From: Saprospiraceae bacterium
GTDB taxonomy: Bacteria > Bacteroidota > Bacteroidia > Chitinophagales > Saprospiraceae
Direction: 5' to 3'
Length of the DNA stretch: 64,000 nucleotides
Assembly: GCA_020629515.1 (NCBI GenBank)
Contig: JAHDDE010000017.1
Span: 16,648-80,647 of the forward strand
This document shows, piece after piece, positions 37,233 to 45,951 of this stretch. Under the pieces are notes generated by a model. The model ran no database searches. It was not told the origin of the DNA and was given only the letters and a program-made list of their open reading frames with translations. A program made the position numbers and the translations under genes. How positions within the stretch are numbered: the stretch's first letter is position 1; each line of letters begins with the position of its first letter.

Positions 37233-38003
37233 TTATCGTATCCGGTTTATAAACTCAGAAATAGTTTTTGAAATATCGGATGAGCCATTCAGTGTACGAA
37301 TAAAAGCACTTCCAATTATGGCACCTTGACTATGATTGCAGGCAGTTTGATAGGTCTTTTTATCATGAATACCAAAACCAATAAGTCTTGGAGTATTAAG
37401 TTTCATTTTTTCTATTCTTTCAAAATAATGTTTTTGAGCATCGTCAATATTACTTGATGTACCCGTAATACTTGACTTAGAAACAACATAGATAAATCCA
37501 TTACTTAGTTCATCCGCTAATCGGATTCTTTCGTCACTGGTTTCAGGTGTGATCAAAAATGAAATCTTGACATCGTATTTGTCAAACAAGTCTATATATT
37601 CATTCTTATATATGGACATTGGCAGATCTGGGATAATCAGTCCGTCTACTCCAGATAGCTGACATTGTTTTAAGAATTTTTCAATTCCAAATTGTAACAT
37701 TTGATTGTAATATCCCATAAGAACTATGGGGACGTTGGATCGTCTTCTCGAGTCTTTGACTTGTTGAAATAGTAATGATAAGTTCATCCCATTAGAGAGA
37801 GCTATAGCACTACTTTTTTGAATAGTCTCACCATCAGCCATTGGATCAGAGTAGGGGATACCCACTTCTATTAAGTCCACTCCATTTTGTTCTAAGGCAT
37901 ATATTATATCCTGAGTGGCATCTTTTGTAGGATGTCCAGCTGTAAAGTATACATTAAGTATTTCTTTGTATTTATTGGAAAAAAGAGATTCTAATCTATT
38001 CAT
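37233..38003 (-). CDS. trpA: tryptophan synthase alpha subunit
   Basis: Cleaves indole-glycerol phosphate to indole. Marks are YFTAGHPTKD, GVDLIEVGIPYSDPMADGETIQ with the catalytic Glu and Asp, GVDGLIIPDLP and GFIYVVSKSSITGTSS. I start it at 38003, 4 bases after the trpB stop, which gives 256 residues and the usual MNRLESLF beginning. A start at 38018 would overlap trpB. Last gene of the trp operon. Confidence 0.94.
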   Translation of the reverse strand: MNRLESLFSNKYKEILNVYFTAGHPTKDATQDIIYALEQNGVDLIEVGIPYSDPMADGETIQKSSAIALSNGMNLSLLFQQVKDSRRRSNVPIVLMGYYNQMLQFGIEKFLKQCQLSGVDGLIIPDLPMSIYKNEYIDLFDKYDVKISFLITPETSDERIRLADELSNGFIYVVSKSSITGTSSNIDDAQKHYFERIEKMKLNTPRLIGFGIHDKKTYQTACNHSQGAIIGSAFIRTLNGSSDISKTISEFINRIR

Positions 38004-38007
38004 TTTC

Positions 38008-39216
38008 TTAATGATCACTTTTGTGTTGTCCAGGATTTTTATCTAAATAGGCCGTAAAGGTTGAAAGATCTTTATCTCCTCTTCCAGATAGGCACATAAT
38101 TGTGATGTCTTCTTTTTTGAGATGCATTTTATTGAGAGCAGCAAAAGCATGAGCTGTTTCTAATGCAGGAATAATTCCCTCAATTCTTGAAAGTTCCAAT
38201 GCCGCTGCCAAAGCTTCTTCATCAGAAGCGTGATAGACTATAGCACGTCCCGAACTTATCAGATGCGCGTGCTGTGGCCCAATGCCTGGGTAGTCTAATC
38301 CTGCGCTTATCGAGTAGGGCTCAATAATTTGGCCGTCTTCGGTTTGCATTAATAATGTTTTACTACCGTGGATTATTCCTATAGTTCCTAAAACTGACGT
38401 TGCAGCAGATTCTCCAGAATTGACCCCTTTGCCTGCAGCCTCCACAGCGACAATTTTTACATCCAAATCATCGAGGTAGTGATAAAAAGCACCGGCAGCA
38501 TTACTACCTCCACCAACACATGCTACTATATAATTTGGATTTTCTCTCCCTTCGTGCTCTTTTAATTGCCATTTCATCTCTTCACTAATCACGGACTGAA
38601 ATCGAGCTACCATATCTGGATATGGATGTGGACCTACTACTGAACCTATGATATAATGGGTATTACTTGGATTATTTATCCAGTCTCGGATTGCCTCGTT
38701 TGTTGCATCTTTTAAGGTTTGACTACCGCTCAAGGCAGGTCTGACTTCAGCACCTAACATTTTCATCCTTGCGACATTTGGCGCTTGACGACCTATATCG
38801 ACTTTACCCATATATACGATGCATTCAAGTCCCATAAGTGCGCATACCGTGGCAGTGGCAACACCATGTTGTCCAGCACCAGTTTCTGCTATTATTCTTT
38901 TCTTTCCAAGGCGTTTGGCAAGAAGTATTTGTCCTATGGTATTATTAATTTTATGAGCGCCTGTATGATTCAGATCTTCGCGCTTTAGATATATTTTAGT
39001 GTTATATTTTTCAGAAAGACGTTTAGCAAAATATAAAGGACTCGGCCTGCCTACATAATCTTTAAGAAGTGAGTTAAACTCTTCTTTGAATGAAGCTTCA
39101 GCAATTATCTTTTTATATTCTGATTTGAGAGTTTCGATATTACTATGAAGCATTTCGGGAATGAAGGCTCCACCAAAGTCGCCATAAAACCCTAGTTCAT
39201 CTACTTGATATTTCAT
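38008..39216 (-). CDS. trpB: tryptophan synthase beta subunit
   Basis: PLP enzyme condensing indole and serine to tryptophan. The PLP lysine is in [16 protein letters not shown] (about residues 75-90). [13 protein letters not shown], the phosphate loop [12 protein letters not shown] and the C-terminal SGRGDKD are intact. 402 residues, a TrpB1-type chain that pairs with TrpA. Two bases separate it from trpF upstream. Confidence 0.96.
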   Translation of the reverse strand: MKYQVDELGFYGDFGGAFIPEMLHSNIETLKSEYKKIIAEASFKEEFNSLLKDYVGRPSPLYFAKRLSEKYNTKIYLKREDLNHTGAHKINNTIGQILLAKRLGKKRIIAETGAGQHGVATATVCALMGLECIVYMGKVDIGRQAPNVARMKMLGAEVRPALSGSQTLKDATNEAIRDWINNPSNTHYIIGSVVGPHPYPDMVARFQSVISEEMKWQLKEHEGRENPNYIVACVGGGSNAAGAFYHYLDDLDVKIVAVEAAGKGVNSGESAATSVLGTIGIIHGSKTLLMQTEDGQIIEPYSISAGLDYPGIGPQHAHLISSGRAIVYHASDEEALAAALELSRIEGIIPALETAHAFAALNKMHLKKEDITIMCLSGRGDKDLSTFTAYLDKNPGQHKSDH

Positions 39217-39218
39217 GT

Positions 39219-39839
39219 TTAGTTTTGTTTGAATTGGGTGATAAAAGAATCTACTAACTTCACATTTTTAAGTCCAGGTTCAATTTCAAATTTGCTATTG
39301 ATATCTACTCCTATAAATTGTGGATGATTTATTTTTTGTAGGCGATCTGCATCTTCGGGTCCAATACCACCTGCTAATAAGAATGGCACTTCACCTTCGT
39401 ACTCAAGTAGTTTATGCCAATCAAATTTTTTACCCGTTCCTCCATGAAAAATGCTTTTGGTATCAAAAAGGAAATATTCAGAAAATGAATAAGGCAGTGT
39501 ATCGATAAAATCAAAATCTTTATCAATTCCAAAAGCTTTAATTATTGGCTTGATTTTCATAGCTTCTTCGCAAAACTCAATTGACTCGTTGCCATGTAAC
39601 TGCAGATAGTCCAAATTGCAGTCGTATACATACTGTTGTAGTTCGCCAATACTTGGATTTACGAATACACCTACCCGCTTAATATTAGGTTTTATATTAA
39701 TTGATATGTTATTAATAAATCTCTTTGAACCTAAATAGAAGTTTAACCCTATCATATCTACAGATAGTCTACATATTTGATTAAGGTTATTCTGTCGATT
39801 TATACCACAAACTTTGACTATTCTATCTGTTTTATTCAC
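39219..39839 (-). CDS. trpF: phosphoribosylanthranilate isomerase
   Basis: Amadori rearrangement of phosphoribosylanthranilate to CdRP. The catalytic Cys is in [11 protein letters not shown] and the acid Asp is in [16 protein letters not shown] and [15 protein letters not shown] form the barrel's phosphate sites. 206 residues. The 56-base gap to trpC upstream contains a perfect 13-bp hairpin. Confidence 0.94.
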   Translation of the reverse strand: MNKTDRIVKVCGINRQNNLNQICRLSVDMIGLNFYLGSKRFINNISINIKPNIKRVGVFVNPSIGELQQYVYDCNLDYLQLHGNESIEFCEEAMKIKPIIKAFGIDKDFDFIDTLPYSFSEYFLFDTKSIFHGGTGKKFDWHKLLEYEGEVPFLLAGGIGPEDADRLQKINHPQFIGVDINSKFEIEPGLKNVKLVDSFITQFKQN

Positions 39840-39868
39840 TTAATGAATGAGTTTTTGTATTGTATTTC

Positions 39869-39896
39869 ATATATCAATAATCTATTATTGATATAT
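39869..39896 (-). repeat. perfect 13-bp inverted repeat between trpC and trpF
   Basis: ATATATCAATAAT at 39869-39881 and its exact complement at 39884-39896 are separated by only two bases. The structure begins at the trpC stop codon and is the only sizeable gap within the trp genes. There is no T-run downstream on the minus strand, so it is not a standard terminator. An RNA processing or stability element is possible. Confidence 0.6.
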
Positions 39897-40693
39897 TAAT
39901 TAATCTGATTTATAAATTCATTTATTAACTGCTCACACTCTTTCTCAGGAGAAGCGTGTTTCATGAATCTTTCACCAATCAGAAATCCTTTGAATCCGTA
40001 TTGGTGCAACATAACTAAAGTTTCTACTTCACTCAAACCACTCTCAGCGATTTTTGGCAATTCTTGAGGGAGCTTGTCAAACAGTTTTTTGGATCGATTA
40101 TAGTCAACTTCAAAGGTTGTCAAATCTCTATTATTAACTCCAATTAGACTAACATGTTGACTAAGTTTCTTCAATTGACTCTCACTATGCAATTCTAATA
40201 AAACATCCATTCCGAGTTCTTTAGCTATTTGGGCTAATTGGTTTACTTGATGAGGTTCTAATATCTCTGCGATAAGCAAGATGATATCCGCACCTAATGA
40301 CTTCGCTTCTAATACCTGATATTCATCAATGATAAATTCTTTTCTTAATAGAGGAGTGTCTGGTAGATTTTTTCTTACTGTTGATAAGTACTGATTATGC
40401 CCCCCAAAGAAAAACTCATCAGTAAGTATCGAGATAGCAGAGGCTCCTGCGTTTATATAGCCAGTAGTGACTTTGTCTAAGTCTGCATTGAGATTAATAT
40501 CTTGTTTAGAGGGAGATTTGCGCTTGAACTCCGCTATTATACCGCACTCGTTTTCTAATTGAAGTCTATTGCTCAGCTTATTGCAAGCCCTATTAAAATA
40601 AATAGTTTTTTCGAGGTCTGATGTACTCTTTTGAGCTTTAGCGATTGCTACCTCCTTTTTTTTATGGGAGACAATTTTATCTAAAATATGCAT
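39896..40693 (-). CDS. trpC: indole-3-glycerol phosphate synthase
   Basis: Closes CdRP to indole-glycerol phosphate. Marks are IIAEFKRKSPSKQDIN with the catalytic Lys, AISILTDEFFFGG, PLLRKEFIIDEYQV, LIGVNNRDLTTFEVD and AESGLSEVETL. 265 residues, a stand-alone TrpC not fused to TrpF. It starts 5 bases after trpG; trpD, which would usually lie between, is absent. Confidence 0.95.
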   Translation of the reverse strand: MHILDKIVSHKKKEVAIAKAQKSTSDLEKTIYFNRACNKLSNRLQLENECGIIAEFKRKSPSKQDINLNADLDKVTTGYINAGASAISILTDEFFFGGHNQYLSTVRKNLPDTPLLRKEFIIDEYQVLEAKSLGADIILLIAEILEPHQVNQLAQIAKELGMDVLLELHSESQLKKLSQHVSLIGVNNRDLTTFEVDYNRSKKLFDKLPQELPKIAESGLSEVETLVMLHQYGFKGFLIGERFMKHASPEKECEQLINEFINQIN

Positions 40694-40698
40694 ATGTA

Positions 40699-41274
40699 CT
40701 AATTCGTGATATTTAGAAAATTGCTTAACATGGTGTCTCCATCTGGAGTCAATATTGACTCTGGATGAAATTGTACTCCAAATACATCATATTGTTCATG
40801 GCGGATACCCATGATCTCTCCATCTTGATCAGTGCAGGTTATAATTAATTCTTTGGGTAATGTCTCTTTATCGATTACCCACGAGTGATACCTTCCAGCT
40901 TTAAAATTTGAATCAATGTTGCTAAATATTGGGCATGACTTTGATTGGATAAAATCCGTTTGTACCCCATGGTACACTTCTGTTAGATTTCTAAGTTTAG
41001 CTCCAAATACTTCTCCTATTGCTTGAAGTCCAAGACAAACACCTAATATTTTTTTTGATTTATAAAAGGTATTTATCACTTTTTTTAGATCACCTGCTTC
41101 ATCAGGTATACCTGGCCCAGGAGATAAAACCAAATAATCAAATTTGTCCAAATGATCAAAATCCAATTCATCATTCCTCTTAACTTCTATAGGTTGATTT
41201 AACAATTCCTGAATCGAATGGACGAGGTTGTATGTAAAGGAATCGTAATTATCAATTATTAAAACTCGATGCAT
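40699..41274 (-). CDS. trpG: anthranilate synthase glutaminase component
   Basis: A class I glutamine amidotransferase (191 residues) feeding ammonia to TrpE. VLIIDNYDSFTYNLVHS starts it; VLSPGPGIPDEAGD, the nucleophile in LGVCLGLQAIGE and FGVQFHPESILT are all present. It may also serve as PabA for folate synthesis, since no separate pabA is visible here. It is not fused to TrpD. It follows trpE after 4 bases. Confidence 0.94.
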   Translation of the reverse strand: MHRVLIIDNYDSFTYNLVHSIQELLNQPIEVKRNDELDFDHLDKFDYLVLSPGPGIPDEAGDLKKVINTFYKSKKILGVCLGLQAIGEVFGAKLRNLTEVYHGVQTDFIQSKSCPIFSNIDSNFKAGRYHSWVIDKETLPKELIITCTDQDGEIMGIRHEQYDVFGVQFHPESILTPDGDTMLSNFLNITN

Positions 41275-41278
41275 TGTA

Positions 41279-42652
41279 TTAAATTTTTTCTGCTAAAGAA
41301 ATGGCCTTTTTAAGTGCCGCTAATTTATTGTTGACTTCTTGCAGTTCGCTTTGCTCGTCTGATTTTATCACAATTCCCGCTCCTGCTTGCCTTGTTAGAA
41401 TACCATTTTGACTTAAAAAGGATCGAATAATTATGGCATGGTTCAGATCCCCATTAAAATGAATTAATCCAATACCCCCACCATAAAATGTTCTACCATG
41501 TGGTTCGTACTTATCGATTAATTCCATTGCTCTGATCTTTGGAGCACCTGATAATGTACCTGCTGGGAATGTATCAGCAAATATTTGATAGTTTTTTGAG
41601 TCTTTGCGGAGCTGCCCTGTAACCTTAGAGACAAGATGTATGACATGACTGAAATATTGTACTTCTTTGTACTTATCTACTTTGACTTTTTCGGTATTCC
41701 TACTAAGATCATTTCTGGCCAAATCAACCAGCATGACATGTTCTGAATTTTCTTTAGGATCTTTAGTCAGTTTTTCTGCTAATGCCGCATCACCTATTTT
41801 ATTTCCAGTTCTTCTGAAAGTGCCAGCGATAGGATGTATTTCTGCCATACCTTCTTTTACGACTAATTGTGCTTCAGGACTTGAGCCGAATATTTTGAAG
41901 GTGCCATAGTCAAAGTAAAATAGATAGGGACTTGGGTTGACACTTCTTAAAGCTCGATATAAGTTGAGTTCATCTCCATCAAATTTAGTATGAAATTTTC
42001 TTGACAAAACGATTTGAAAGACATCACCTCGTTGACAGTGTTCTTTGCCTTTTCTTACCATGTGCAGATAATCATTGTCACTCATATTTGAGTATTCGTC
42101 ACCGATAGTTTTAAATGGGGCTATGGTGTCATGGGGAGATCGAATGAATTCTAAAATTTCATCCAAATTGTCATTTTCCCCTTTAGGGACATGGTCTATG
42201 ATTTTAAGGGTGTCATGAAAATGATCGATCAATATCATATTCCGATAGAAGTCATATCTTAAGTCTGGGATATTGTCAATTCTTTTTTGAGCATCCAGTT
42301 CTATTTTTTCAAAATATTGAACACTATTATATCCAGAATATCCCACTATAGCGGACTGCCTCAATATTTCGGTGCTATCTCCTTGGATGTTGATATCGGA
42401 CATGAAAGACTTGATTTCGTTCGCAATATCAAAATTTGTTTTTTCAGTGCCATTAACATTTAGCTGTCCATCCTTAGCTGAAAGAGTGGTTAATGGGTTA
42501 AAGCATATATATGATTTGCTATCACGTTTACTGTTGTAGGCTGAACTTTCCAACAAAACTACTTGATTATACTTCTGTCTCAACTTAATTAATAAGCTTA
42601 CGGGGGTATGCAAATCTCCAACTAATTCTACCTCTTTATAATTTACTATCAT
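41279..42652 (-). CDS. trpE: anthranilate synthase component I
   Basis: Forms anthranilate from chorismate with TrpG-supplied ammonia. The chorismate-binding C-terminal half shows QRGDVFQIVLSRKF, NPSPYLFYFDYG, IHPIAGTFRRTG, EHVMLVDLARNDL, TFPAGTLSGAPKIRAMELI and the QAGAGIV motif. LLESSAYNSK near residue 35 corresponds to the tryptophan feedback site (the LLES element). 457 residues. First structural gene of the operon, directly behind the leader attenuator. Confidence 0.95.
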   Translation of the reverse strand: MIVNYKEVELVGDLHTPVSLLIKLRQKYNQVVLLESSAYNSKRDSKSYICFNPLTTLSAKDGQLNVNGTEKTNFDIANEIKSFMSDINIQGDSTEILRQSAIVGYSGYNSVQYFEKIELDAQKRIDNIPDLRYDFYRNMILIDHFHDTLKIIDHVPKGENDNLDEILEFIRSPHDTIAPFKTIGDEYSNMSDNDYLHMVRKGKEHCQRGDVFQIVLSRKFHTKFDGDELNLYRALRSVNPSPYLFYFDYGTFKIFGSSPEAQLVVKEGMAEIHPIAGTFRRTGNKIGDAALAEKLTKDPKENSEHVMLVDLARNDLSRNTEKVKVDKYKEVQYFSHVIHLVSKVTGQLRKDSKNYQIFADTFPAGTLSGAPKIRAMELIDKYEPHGRTFYGGGIGLIHFNGDLNHAIIIRSFLSQNGILTRQAGAGIVIKSDEQSELQEVNNKLAALKKAISLAEKI

Positions 42653-42664
42653 CTACGGTTATTC

Positions 42665-42700
42665 AAAAAAAAACGGCTTGTCGGGAAATCGACAAGCCGT
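42665..42700 (-). terminator. trp operon attenuator terminator
   Basis: A perfect 11-bp stem (ACGGCTTGTCG/CGACAAGCCGT) with a six-base loop, followed by nine T residues, 12 bases upstream of the trpE ATG. Upstream, ATAAGCACC at 42728-42720 can pair by eye either with the Trp-codon region GGTGGCTTTAT (42765-42755, two bulges) or through ATAAGC with GCTTGT of the terminator arm. This gives the classical 1:2, 2:3, 3:4 arrangement, although the 2:3 pairing is short. Confidence 0.85.
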
Positions 42701-42727
42701 ATTATATTTTAATCAATATGGTGCTTA

Positions 42728-42787
42728 TTAAAATCCCTTTAATTTAGAATTTTCATAAAGCCACCAATTTGTTGTTAATCTATTCAT
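42728..42787 (-). CDS. trpL: tryptophan operon leader peptide
   Basis: A 19-codon frame, MNRLTTNWWLYENSKLKGF, with tandem tryptophan codons at 42766-42761. It lies between the end of the AsmA-like gene and the trpE attenuator. The frame extends upstream to an ATG at 42817, but the predicted promoter overlaps that extension, so the ATG at 42787 is preferred. Stalling at the Trp pair would favour read-through into trpE. Confidence 0.88.
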   Translation of the reverse strand: MNRLTTNWWLYENSKLKGF

Positions 42788-42803
42788 CTTCGTTAATCTA
42801 CCA

Positions 42804-42834
42804 CAAATAAAATTCATTTTGATTAATATACCAA
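42804..42834 (-). promoter_or_regulatory. promoter of the trp leader and operon
   Basis: On the minus strand TTG (42834-42832), 20 bases, then TTTATTTG (42811-42804), one base from TAnnTTTG. It begins right after the AsmA-like stop codon, so trp transcription can be independent of that gene. Predicted start near 42799, 12 bases before the leader ATG. Confidence 0.55.
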
Positions 42835-45800
42835 TTAATTTTCTTTCTTCTTTTTAAACGGGTTTAGCTTGATCTTTCCTTTGAGAGCATCAATTTTATC
42901 TTTCTGGTCTTTAAATATGTCTTCAATATTCTTTTTTAAAGAGTCTGTCTTACCTGCTTTAAGGCTATCCAGTATCATTTGACTTTCTTTTGACAATTCT
43001 TTTTTCGATGAGTCTATTTGTGTTTTAAGAATTTGTTCTATTGAATCTTTTGTCTCGTTCACTTCATTTTTCAAAATATTTAAAGAATCCTTGATCTTGT
43101 CTTCATAATAGTCCAAAGTATCTTCGACAGTTGATATAATCTCTTGAGTTTTGTCTGTTATTTCTTGCACAGCACTTTCTTTGATACTTTCAACTACATC
43201 ACCCTTCCTAATAGCTATATCTTTAATTTTGACTTTGGGTTTAAACATTTTACCCTGTAGAGTTAAAAATAATTCTAGCTTGACATCGCCAGGAATTGAA
43301 GCTATTTTTTTAGTGATTCCAGATTTATCCTGAATCAGGTTGAGTAAGTTTTGAGCGTCCAACTTACTTTTGGGGATACTCAATATCACATCGTAGTCTA
43401 TCTCCTGATCGAAGCTATGAGATCCAGAGTATCTTATATCGATATCATTTTTATGAAGTGTTATTTCTTGGACTATTACTTTGCCATCTTCAACTAAAAA
43501 GTACTTTTCAGTATCGTCTATACTCCATGATTTACTTAATACTTTTGAACTCCCTATAAAATTTAATAAAGAATCTATAGGAGCAAAACTTGTTATAGCA
43601 CCATTATAAGTAGCTATTTCACCATATGAACTCAACGTATTCAAGATAGGAAAATATTGAGCATCTAAAGCTGAACCCCATTTAAGTGCTCCACTATATT
43701 CGCCTTCTAAAAATGATGCGAAAGGGAGAAGTTTTTCAAAAAACAATAATTGTTTAGCCGTTTCTTCAAAAGAGATATTTTCAATGATAATATCAAAATC
43801 CACCTTTGGTGAAGTAGGTATTTGGGAATTAAAAGAACCAATTAGTCCTATTTTGCCACCAAATAGATTGGCCTTATTTTCCAGTTTAATAACCTGATTA
43901 TCTAATGACATGTCGCCTAATAGTTTAGACAAGTTAATACCTTGATAGCTTATTTTTTCTATGTTATAATCTACGTCTATTTTGATATTGCCAGGAATGT
44001 TGGAGCTGGCTTGCTCGCCTTCAGATTCACTGCCTTGTACAAATCTATCTAATTCTATTTTATCTGAAAGGACTGAGACCCTTCCCCGCAGAGTATCATT
44101 ATTAAGACCATATTGGATTAAATTTTTCAGCTCAGCGGTCCCCTTTAATTTATTATTATTAATTGACTGGATCTCGTATTCTATCAAAGTGTTACTATCT
44201 GATAAGTAACCTATGGATTGTATCTGCGATATATCGTAATTATCATAATTGATTTGGTCAATAGTAACGTCAGTTTTGATATTAAACTTCGGGATTTGAT
44301 AGACTGTCATAGAAGTATCTGTATCTCCAGATAGAAGATCTAAATCGATCTGAGCTATAGATGTATTATTTGTGCCTTTGATATTTTGGGTGGAATTTAA
44401 GATGCTTACAATATCCTCTAAAGTACCACTCGTGAATAGTGCCTTTATACCAGGATAATTCAAATCTTCAATATTATATTCTACAGATTGATCTTTATTC
44501 TTGATATCTAACTGATCCATCCTTATCTCAATAAGGCCCTTTTTCGAATATATATCTGATGCTAAGAAGTCGATTTTGAAATTCTCATCATTTAAGACAA
44601 TTTTATTCTTTTCCGCTAAAAATGAGGTATTCAAGGATACTTCTCCCTGTAGAATACCTGACATCTCCTGCTCTTGTAAGGATAGAACCTCTCTGATGTC
44701 GCTTAAATCAATATATGTATTAAGTCTACTTGAAGAACTAATACCTATAGAATTACTTGTCAAATTTATATCCCCACCTATAAAATTACTTCCACTTTTG
44801 ATATCTATGTGAGAGAGTAGTATTTGATCAAAAGCATTGTTCGGATTAGAATTGTGTGCTTTGATATTTATTCCTATTTGTTCTATTTCTTTTGTTAAAC
44901 CAGAATATGACAACATTCCATCCTTAATTTCTACTTCTACTTCGTAATCAGGATATTCATTCAGTGTGCTACCGTCTATGCTTCCTTTTATATCAAATTG
45001 GCCATCGGTTTCTAATGATTGATAATTGTGTTTATATAAATCAGGTATGATCGAGAAAAGTGATTTAATGGGGGCTTCAGGAGCAGAGAAATCCGATTGA
45101 TAGTTAATGGCTTCTTCGCCGATATCGATAGAGACATTAAAATTAAGTAACAGATCATTAGCATACAATGAAGCATTGTTTATGGCTACATGATCAAAAT
45201 CCCCATTTATGTTCAGAATATGTTCAGTTTTAATGTCAATTGGAAGATCTGATAGATAAGTGTTAATATCTGCCGTTAAATTATTCTTCAATGATAAATC
45301 ACCATTGCTGTAAAATAGGGTTGATGTCCCAACCAGATTATCCAAATTATAAAAGGAATTGGACTTCTGATCCTCCCAACTCAATGATATATTGTCAAGA
45401 CTAATCTTATTGAAAATAAGGTTAATATCAATTTCTGATTGATCACCTTTTGTTTCTTGAGTTATTGTATAATTGTCATCGTTGTGCCAGCTTACTAAAG
45501 ATAGTTGTCCATCTTTGAGTATTATCTCTTCTATTGTAATAGGAGTTGTATTGCGAAGAGCCTGAAGTAAATTTACCTTTATCCCAAACTCTTTTAATTC
45601 CAATAGTTTAGGAGCTTGTTCTTCTTTTACAACAATATCAAATAATGAAATTCTAAGATTAGGTAAACTTCTTAAAAGTGATACATCAGCATCCTCATAG
45701 GATAATTCTGCAGTGATATTCTTATTTATTTCTAATACTACCTTTTGGATAATTTTTTCTTTATTGAATTCTACATAGGCCAATAGTCCAATTAAAAGAA

Positions 45801-45843
45801 ATACAATAAATCCCAAAAGCCGAAAAATCCATTTTTTCATCAC
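42835..45843 (-). CDS. AsmA-like envelope protein
   Basis: A 1002-residue protein with one N-terminal membrane helix (about residues 7-24, FRLLGFIVFLLIGLLAYV). The long beta-rich body is typical of AsmA/TamB-type lipid-transfer proteins, starting with the family's N-terminal IIQKVVLEINKNITAELSYEDADVSLLRSLPNLRI. The AsmA C-terminal region lies at about 650-900. The last 100 residues are a charged, heptad-like helical tail with repeated KDSL/DSLK units. The probable role is lipid movement or homeostasis between the two membranes. It has its own start and precedes the trp promoter. Confidence 0.85.
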   Translation of the reverse strand: MMKKWIFRLLGFIVFLLIGLLAYVEFNKEKIIQKVVLEINKNITAELSYEDADVSLLRSLPNLRISLFDIVVKEEQAPKLLELKEFGIKVNLLQALRNTTPITIEEIILKDGQLSLVSWHNDDNYTITQETKGDQSEIDINLIFNKISLDNISLSWEDQKSNSFYNLDNLVGTSTLFYSNGDLSLKNNLTADINTYLSDLPIDIKTEHILNINGDFDHVAINNASLYANDLLLNFNVSIDIGEEAINYQSDFSAPEAPIKSLFSIIPDLYKHNYQSLETDGQFDIKGSIDGSTLNEYPDYEVEVEIKDGMLSYSGLTKEIEQIGINIKAHNSNPNNAFDQILLSHIDIKSGSNFIGGDINLTSNSIGISSSSRLNTYIDLSDIREVLSLQEQEMSGILQGEVSLNTSFLAEKNKIVLNDENFKIDFLASDIYSKKGLIEIRMDQLDIKNKDQSVEYNIEDLNYPGIKALFTSGTLEDIVSILNSTQNIKGTNNTSIAQIDLDLLSGDTDTSMTVYQIPKFNIKTDVTIDQINYDNYDISQIQSIGYLSDSNTLIEYEIQSINNNKLKGTAELKNLIQYGLNNDTLRGRVSVLSDKIELDRFVQGSESEGEQASSNIPGNIKIDVDYNIEKISYQGINLSKLLGDMSLDNQVIKLENKANLFGGKIGLIGSFNSQIPTSPKVDFDIIIENISFEETAKQLLFFEKLLPFASFLEGEYSGALKWGSALDAQYFPILNTLSSYGEIATYNGAITSFAPIDSLLNFIGSSKVLSKSWSIDDTEKYFLVEDGKVIVQEITLHKNDIDIRYSGSHSFDQEIDYDVILSIPKSKLDAQNLLNLIQDKSGITKKIASIPGDVKLELFLTLQGKMFKPKVKIKDIAIRKGDVVESIKESAVQEITDKTQEIISTVEDTLDYYEDKIKDSLNILKNEVNETKDSIEQILKTQIDSSKKELSKESQMILDSLKAGKTDSLKKNIEDIFKDQKDKIDALKGKIKLNPFKKKKEN

Positions 45844-45951
45844 TTCTATTTATTATAAGACGTGTATTGAGTGGTACAAGTATTGATTAAAAATAGTATT
45901 AACGATTTGGTAAGAAAATATCTTTTTCATCAAATAGACTATTTTTAGGCT

